A DNA stretch of 64,000 bases from an uncultured Bacilli bacterium. Lineage in GTDB: Bacteria; Bacillota_I; Bacilli_A; RFN20; CAG-826. Location: contig CALWDE010000003.1 of assembly GCA_944376605.1 (NCBI GenBank), positions 124,001-188,000 on the forward strand. The letters are read 5' to 3'. The first letter of the stretch is position 1, and each line of letters starts with the position of its first letter. The position numbers were made by a program, and so were the translations under genes. Below, in pieces: positions 59,820 to 64,000 of the stretch. Under the pieces are notes generated by a model. The model was not told the origin of the DNA and searched no databases. It saw nothing but the letters and a program-made list of their open reading frames with translations.

Positions 59820-59860
59820 GCATCTTTTTGTAACCTCTTACATGGAAAATGTAACCCCTT
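59793..59860. promoter_or_regulatory. Three TAACCYCTT direct repeats with an inverted repeat at malE
   Basis: TAACCCCTT at 59796 and 59852 and TAACCTCTT at 59831 lie at and just upstream of the promoter, 35 and 21 bp apart. The outer two flank the perfect inverted repeat TTACAT-GGAAA-ATGTAA (59838-59854). They look like binding sites of an operon-specific regulator, whose gene is not in the window. Confidence 0.55.
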
Positions 59861-59870
59861 TCCTGTAAAA

Positions 59871-59884
59871 AGATAGCGCTTTCT
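59871..59884. promoter_or_regulatory. cre-like site (catabolite control)
   Basis: Minus-strand AGAAAGCGCTATCT fits the CcpA cre consensus TGWAANCGNTNWCA at 12 of 14 positions, missing only the outermost bases. It lies upstream of the malE promoter. Confidence 0.45.
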
Positions 59885-60027
59885 CTTAAAAATCGCGTTA
59901 TTTGTGTTTTTTTGTATGAAAAATTGCATTTTTTGTTTTCATGATAAATTTTTAGAAAATGTCAAAAATTTTTATTGAAAATCCGTTTTTTGAGTTTCCG
60001 CGTGCGATGCGCATGCGTATATATAAA
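59885..60027. other. AT-rich remainder of the malE-rpmA gap
   Basis: T-runs on the plus strand and a minus-strand TTGACA (59965 down to 59960) without a good -10. A 19-nt alternating purine-pyrimidine tract lies at 60007-60025. No gene is seen. Confidence 0.4.
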
Positions 60028-60057
60028 TGAAAAAAAGGACAGGTTATGTCCTGTCCT
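60028..60057 (-). terminator. Terminator of rplU-prp-rpmA
   Basis: AGGACAGG and CCTGTCCT (60036-60043 with 60050-60057) form an 8-bp stem with a 6-nt loop; seven T follow on the minus strand. Confidence 0.93.
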
Positions 60058-60075
60058 CAATGCTTATTATTCGTC

Positions 60076-60360
60076 TTACTTTGCGTAAACGCTGACACGC
60101 TTGCCGCTCTTCCCGACTCTTTCAAAGCGAACAATTCCATCAATGAGAGCAAAGATAGAATCATCTCCACCCTTCTTTGTATTCTCACCGGGTTTAATTC
60201 TTGTTCCTCTTTGACGATAAAGGATGCTGCCTGCGGTGACAAACTGACCATCGCCTACTTTTGCGCCAAGTCGACGTCCAGCAGAGTCACGACCATTTCG
60301 TGTCGAACTAACGCCTTTTTTCGAGGCGAATAACTGCAGGTTAACACTATACTTTTTCAT
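60076..60360 (-). CDS. rpmA: 50S ribosomal protein L27 (pre-protein with Prp cleavage site)
   Basis: The start is ATG 60360 (GGAG upstream), giving 94 residues; a longer frame from 60435 would run through prp and is not used. The N-terminus [17 protein letters not shown] has the Firmicute extension that Prp protease removes after the Phe to expose the mature ASKKGV end, which reaches the peptidyl-transferase centre. The rest ([39 protein letters not shown]) is standard L27. Confidence 0.97.
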   Translation of the reverse strand: MKKYSVNLQLFASKKGVSSTRNGRDSAGRRLGAKVGDGQFVTAGSILYRQRGTRIKPGENTKKGGDDSIFALIDGIVRFERVGKSGKRVSVYAK

Positions 60361-60362
60361 GC

Positions 60363-60668
60363 CTACTCCTTTCTCGTTAGCTTTACGTATCTTGGATAAG
60401 ATTCCGCAATAGCTGAGATTTGTGCCATCACGCACTCCATGACGATTTCGTCATGAGCTTGAAGCCCGCTTGAGGGGGCCACGAGCTTGATGTAGCCTGA
60501 GAGAACTTCGATATCATATTCTTGCAAGAAAGCATTGAATGCTCCTGGAACAATTCCGCTGATTGCAGCGCAGACAAGGTCATGTCCTTCTTCTCCGCTT
60601 CCAGCGTGCCCCTTTACTTCAAAGGAGACAAGTTTTCCTTTTTGATAAATAGCAAGAACACGAATCAT
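60363..60668 (-). CDS. prp: Ribosomal-processing cysteine protease Prp (YsxB)
   Basis: From ATG 60668 the protein has 101 residues. The catalytic pair is visible as His21 in [11 protein letters not shown] and Cys33 in [10 protein letters not shown], the Prp signature. Prp cleaves the N-terminal extension of L27, encoded 2 nt downstream. The start overlaps rplU by 10 nt; the ribosome-binding site is weak (AAAG), so coupling to rplU is likely. Confidence 0.94.
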   Translation of the reverse strand: MIRVLAIYQKGKLVSFEVKGHAGSGEEGHDLVCAAISGIVPGAFNAFLQEYDIEVLSGYIKLVAPSSGLQAHDEIVMECVMAQISAIAESYPRYVKLTRKE

Positions 60669-60676
60669 ATTTTTCT

Positions 60677-60988
60677 TTAGGCGATATTTGCAATAACTAG
60701 GCAAGTGTAAGGTTGACGATGGCCTTGTTTCTTGCGCTCATTAGCTTTTGCTTTATATTTGTAGATAACAATCTTCTTTCCAAGACCTTGTTTTTCTACT
60801 TTGGCGGTAACAGAAGCACCTTTTACATAAGGAGAGCCAACTTTGACATCATCTCCCCCGATAAAGAGCACCTTATCAAGCGTAACTTCGCTTCCTGGTT
60901 CCGCATCTAATTTTTCAACATAGATACGATCCCCAACAGCAACACGAAGCTGCTTTCCGCCGCTTTCCACAATAGCGTACTTACTCAT
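60677..60988 (-). CDS. rplU: 50S ribosomal protein L21
   Basis: The 103 residues begin [20 protein letters not shown], followed by [20 protein letters not shown], and end with [19 protein letters not shown], matching L21 throughout. AAAGGAAGG lies before the ATG. It is the first gene of rplU-prp-rpmA, the Firmicute arrangement. Confidence 0.97.
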   Translation of the reverse strand: MSKYAIVESGGKQLRVAVGDRIYVEKLDAEPGSEVTLDKVLFIGGDDVKVGSPYVKGASVTAKVEKQGLGKKIVIYKYKAKANERKKQGHRQPYTCLVIANIA

Positions 60989-61100
60989 AGAATCCTTCCT
61001 TTCTCCTATACTCGCTCGTTTTGGTCTCTTCTGAAGAAGAAGTTAGTTACCACGCGATGCGGTTGTGGCCTTAGGAGGCAACAACGCGCGTATATTAGCA
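60989..61100 (-). promoter_or_regulatory. rplU promoter and structured leader
   Basis: Minus-strand TGCTAATAT is an extended -10 (TAATAT 61097 down to 61092). The leader of about 95 nt contains a stem GTTGT-T-GCC with GGC-C-ACAAC (61062-61085) and a smaller hairpin CTTCT/AGAAG. Leaders with L21 autoregulation are known in Firmicutes; whether this is one needs covariance comparison. Confidence 0.5.
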
Positions 61101-61127
61101 AAATATTTGGAAAAAGGAAGGTATTTC

Positions 61128-61790
61128 TTAAAAGGAGAGCAATAAGTTGTTCTTTCGAAAGGAAAAAGCATCATCTTTTGAAATAATGAGGTGATCAAGC
61201 ATCAGGAGTCCGCAGCATTCCCCTGCTTCATAAATCGTTCTTGTTGCGAGTAAATCTTGTTCCGATGGAGATAACTCCCCGGAAGGATGGGAATGAATTA
61301 GTATGTAATTTTGACCCTTTCTTCGTAAGATAGCGCGCAAGATATCACTCGCTTCAAAACTTACAGCATGGTAACTGCCTCTTGCAATCACTTCTCCTCC
61401 TAAGTACTTTCCCTTTCTGTCATAAATTAAAACGCCAAGACTCTCCTCTTCTAAACTTCCAAGCAACTGTTTTCCTTTTTCAAAGGCCGAGGAAGAGGAA
61501 GTTTCTTCTTGTACTCTTTTCGCGAGTTCAAAGGCAGCAAGAAGCGCACAAGATTTCGATATTCCCATACCTTCTTCTTCGCAAAGTGCTTCTAAAGGCG
61601 CATGAGATAATCCGTATAAATCTCCGTAATTCCTTAGTAAATCACGTGATAAGGCCAAAACATCACGTTTTTTACTACCTTTTTGTAAGATGAGAGCAAT
61701 TAATTCCGCATTATTTAATGAAATAAGCCCTTTTTGCAGAGCTTTTTCACGAGGTTTTTCTTCCTCTAGAAGATTATGAAAATAACTCAT
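61128..61790 (-). CDS. radC: RadC family JAMM-domain protein
   Basis: ATG 61790 is preferred (the frame continues to a TTG at 61796). The 220-residue protein has an N-terminal helix-hairpin-helix-like UPF0758 domain (REKALQKGLISLNNAELIALIL) and the JAMM metalloprotease-like motif ILIHSHPSGELSPSEQD near residue 165. RadC was once linked to repair, but its real role is unresolved. The start overlaps the upstream small membrane protein as ATGA, so the two are coupled. Confidence 0.92.
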   Translation of the reverse strand: MSYFHNLLEEEKPREKALQKGLISLNNAELIALILQKGSKKRDVLALSRDLLRNYGDLYGLSHAPLEALCEEEGMGISKSCALLAAFELAKRVQEETSSSSAFEKGKQLLGSLEEESLGVLIYDRKGKYLGGEVIARGSYHAVSFEASDILRAILRRKGQNYILIHSHPSGELSPSEQDLLATRTIYEAGECCGLLMLDHLIISKDDAFSFRKNNLLLSF

Positions 61791-61969
61791 TTCCAACTAA
61801 AGGCCCATCCACCTGGTAATTTAACGGAGCCATCCCCGCTCCGAAATAGACGGAAGACAACAACGGTAATCACAGAAATCACTAAGATTGCTAAGACTGC
61901 GGATAAGGTTATTGCCTCCCCTGGCCGATAAGCGTGAAGCTCAGCGACAGATAAATCCATTCCTTCCAT
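61787..61969 (-). CDS. Small single-helix membrane protein coupled to radC
   Basis: ATG 61969 follows AAAGGGGG at 7 nt, a strong ribosome-binding site that supports a real gene of 60 residues. The protein has an acidic N-terminus (MEGMDLSVAELHAYRPGEA), one helix (ITLSAVLAILVISVITVVVF) and a short Gly/Trp-rich tail (GDGSVKLPGGWAFSWK). It overlaps radC by 4 nt (ATGA). I do not recognise the family. The tail looks like a conserved, exposed peptide, and the helix position would fit a bitopic anchor or a small secreted-type peptide. Confidence 0.7.
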   Translation of the reverse strand: MEGMDLSVAELHAYRPGEAITLSAVLAILVISVITVVVFRLFRSGDGSVKLPGGWAFSWK

Positions 61970-62020
61970 TTCTATACCCCCTTTCACTAAGATATAGAGA
62001 GGCAGAAAAGAGTTTGGACC

Positions 62021-64000
62021 TTAAAGTTTTGCAATGCGCATTAAAGCTTCTTCTAGAAGCGCCTGATTGCCTTTTCGTTTTTCCTCTTCTAAAGCAATCT
62101 TCTCTTTTGGAGCTTTGGCCATAAAACCAGGATTGCTTAGCATATTTTCACTACGCGCGATATCTGCTTTTAAACGAGCAATTTCTTTTTCTAAACGTGC
62201 TTTTTGCTCTTGAAGAGAGATATCTTCTACAAGCGATAAAGAATAGGTTTTTCCAAAAGAAGAGAAACGGAAAGCATTCGTGCTTTCTTCCCCAATTTTC
62301 ACACTAGTGGCAAAGGTGAATCGCGCCAAATAGTCACCAAAAGAAGGGAAGGGTTCTTGCGATAAAATAATTTGAATAGGCGCATTAGGAGCAAGATGAT
62401 GATTTACTTTATACGCTCTTGCCTCTTGAATCATTGTATAAAGCAAATCAAAAGAAGCTTCTTCTCGGGCCGAGTAATAGGGACGTTTCCCCTTCATCGG
62501 GCAAGCCTCTAGAAGAGACTGCTTCATTAAACTATTTCCTTTACCGGCAAAAGCTTCATAGATGCGGTCAGTAACAAAAGGCGCAAAAGGATGGAGAAGC
62601 AGCAAAATCGCTTTCAGCAAGAAGGCTAAAGTAGAAAGGGCAGCAGCCTTTTCTTTTCCGCCTTTTTTCACGCTTACCTTGCTCCATTCTAGATATTTCC
62701 CGCAGAACTCCTCATAGACAAAATTACGTAAAATTGCTCCCGCTTTTGCAAAGGCAAACTCGTCCATATTTTTACAGTAAGCACGATAGACACGAGATAA
62801 TTTCGCTAAAATACCTTTTTCTAAATGTCCAAGAGGTACACTAAATAAAGGCGAAGGTTTTTCTTCTTCAATAATACCCTGTAAATAACGGGCAGCATTC
62901 CATACCTTATTTAAGAAATCACGCGCAGAGGCAACCTTTTCTTCTTCATAACGGATATCAAGGCCTGGCGCAGTGCCGTTAGTGATAAAAAAGCGCAACG
63001 CATCGACACCGTATTGCTCAATAATATCAATAGGATCTACGCCGTTTCCGAGAGATTTTGACATTTTTCTTCCTTCGCGGTCACGCACAAGACCATGAAT
63101 AATTACTTCATGGAATGGCGCTTTCCCTGTCGCAAGAAGTGACTGGAAGATCATTCTGCTCACCCAGAAGAAAATAATGTCATAACCAGTTACTAAAATG
63201 GAATTTGGGAAATAACGCTTAAAATCTGCGCTTTCCTTTGGCCAGCCTAGCGTAGCAAAAGGCCATAAGCCACTAGAAAACCACGTATCTAGAACGTCGC
63301 TATCCTGTGTATAGCCCGTTAAATCGGTATCTTTATCTGGGCAGACAATCATATCTTCTGGATGAGAAGGGTCCCCTTTATACCAAACAGGAATTCTGTG
63401 TCCCCACCATAATTGACGCGATAAGCACCAGTCATGGCAGTTTTCCATCCATCTTAGAAGCGTCTTTTCAAAACGCTTTGGTTTAAAATAAACCTTTTTA
63501 GCAGGATCTTTTTGTGTTTCGCGGACGAGTTTAGCAATCTCATCCATTTTAAGGAACCATTGCTGAGAAAGCATCGGTTCGACAATAGCGTGAGAACGTT
63601 CACTATGCCCTACCGCATGTGTAATATTTTCAATTTTTACTAAATGTCCTTCTTTGGCAATTTTTTCCACTAGTTTTTCGCGGCACTCATACCGGTCAAG
63701 ACCTACAAATTCGCCAGCAATAGGCAACATATGAGCTTTGGAATCTAAGCAGGCAATGGCAGGTAAATGGTACTTTTCACCTAAGATAAAGTCATTAGGA
63801 TCGTGCGCAGGGGTACATTTCATTGCGCCTGTGCCAAAAGAGGGGTCCACATACTCATCTGCCATAATGGGTAACCATTCTCCATTGGCAGGATTTTTTG
63901 CCTTTTTACCAACAAAAGACGCGTATTTTTCACTTTTAGGAGAAACAAAAACTGCCACATCACCAAACATCGTCTCAGGACGCGTGGTGGCAACAACCAT
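62021..64000 (-). CDS. valS: Valyl-tRNA synthetase, 5' end outside window
   Basis: The gene runs off the right edge; about 659 C-terminal residues are visible. They start in the editing domain (VVATTRPETMFGD), continue with DWCLSRQLWWGHRIPVWY, the ATP-site motif GRKMSKSLGNGVDP, the anticodon-binding helical domain and the C-terminal coiled coil (ARLEKEIARLKADIARSE) typical of ValRS. The coiled-coil arm and the Bacillus-like neighbourhood (valS upstream of radC) support the call. Confidence 0.97.
   Translation of the reverse strand: MVVATTRPETMFGDVAVFVSPKSEKYASFVGKKAKNPANGEWLPIMADEYVDPSFGTGAMKCTPAHDPNDFILGEKYHLPAIACLDSKAHMLPIAGEFVGLDRYECREKLVEKIAKEGHLVKIENITHAVGHSERSHAIVEPMLSQQWFLKMDEIAKLVRETQKDPAKKVYFKPKRFEKTLLRWMENCHDWCLSRQLWWGHRIPVWYKGDPSHPEDMIVCPDKDTDLTGYTQDSDVLDTWFSSGLWPFATLGWPKESADFKRYFPNSILVTGYDIIFFWVSRMIFQSLLATGKAPFHEVIIHGLVRDREGRKMSKSLGNGVDPIDIIEQYGVDALRFFITNGTAPGLDIRYEEEKVASARDFLNKVWNAARYLQGIIEEEKPSPLFSVPLGHLEKGILAKLSRVYRAYCKNMDEFAFAKAGAILRNFVYEEFCGKYLEWSKVSVKKGGKEKAAALSTLAFLLKAILLLLHPFAPFVTDRIYEAFAGKGNSLMKQSLLEACPMKGKRPYYSAREEASFDLLYTMIQEARAYKVNHHLAPNAPIQIILSQEPFPSFGDYLARFTFATSVKIGEESTNAFRFSSFGKTYSLSLVEDISLQEQKARLEKEIARLKADIARSENMLSNPGFMAKAPKEKIALEEEKRKGNQALLEEALMRIAKL

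Noticed and set aside
60007-60025. 19-nt alternating purine-pyrimidine tract (Z-DNA-prone)
   Set aside because: Single short tract in a terminator-proximal gap with no evidence of function.
60361-60435. N-terminally extended L27
   Set aside because: Would overlap prp in another frame; ATG 60360 has a proper ribosome-binding site and gives the known Prp cleavage motif at the right distance.
1-64000. TGA read as tryptophan (Mollicutes code)
   Set aside because: TGA acts as a stop at several gene ends (parC, yqeH, yhbY, aspS) and conserved Trp positions use TGG.
1-64000. Prophage, insertion sequences or CRISPR
   Set aside because: No transposase, phage structural gene, spacer-repeat array or att-like repeat was seen; the only recombinase is XerD.

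Overview
The window looks like chromosome from a low-G+C Bacillota (class Bacilli). It probably belongs to one of the reduced, host-associated lineages near Erysipelotrichales or the Mollicutes; this placement is inference. Evidence: AT-rich DNA, the standard code (TGA stops, TGG for Trp), Bacillus-like gene order (rpoD-trmK-nif3-cshB-nfo; rplU-prp-rpmA; obgE, ruvAB, secDF, recJ, relA, hisS-aspS; asp23-nusB-xseA-xseB-dxs; xerD-deoB), a Firmicute-type L27 with its Prp protease, and no sporulation genes where Bacillus has them. I saw no tRNA, rRNA, CRISPR array, insertion sequence or prophage.

Layout. 1-8.4 kb: 5'-truncated rpoD, trmK, nif3, ispH (opposite strand), cshB, nfo, ispG (opposite strand), rpmG, a metallo-beta-lactamase-fold hydrolase, efp and a UPF0154 protein. 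8.5-13.2 kb: minus-strand lipoprotein, small exported protein, large membrane protein and plsY. 13.25-21.3 kb: one tightly packed plus-strand operon, parE-parC-yqeG-yqeH-yhbY-nadD/yqeK-rsfS. 21.3-21.8 kb: gene-free stretch holding a convincing XerCD dif site. From 21.8 kb to the end every gene is on the minus strand: an orphan ABC permease and binding protein; a long operon running hisS-aspS-tkt-asp23-(membrane protein)-nusB-xseA-xseB-dxs-dinB-xerD-deoB; relA; secDF-recJ; ruvAB; a GT2 glycosyltransferase with obgE; a starch/maltodextrin operon (malEFG, a cytoplasmic GH13 enzyme, lipoprotein pullulanase and lipoprotein alpha-amylase); rplU-prp-rpmA; a small membrane peptide with radC; and truncated valS.

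How it fits together. Genes left of about 21.35 kb mostly point right and all genes beyond it point left, so transcription converges on the dif site. This is the arrangement expected of a replication terminus, and topoisomerase IV (parE/parC) and XerD, which finish chromosome segregation, flank it. Three MEP isoprenoid genes (ispH, ispG, dxs) are present. The starch operon encodes surface starch breakdown, import through an ABC transporter whose MalF subunit carries about 600 extra N-terminal residues, and cytoplasmic hydrolysis; it interrupts an otherwise Bacillus-like order between rpmA and obgE.

Most notable observations: the dif/terminus; a recurring promoter layout in which the -10 box lies 6-9 nt from the start codon, predicting leaderless mRNAs (ispH, ispG, cshB, the membrane protein, the ABC permease, relA, the glycosyltransferase); an EF-P whose modification loop lacks the usual PGKG; the oversized MalF; and three direct repeats over the malE promoter.
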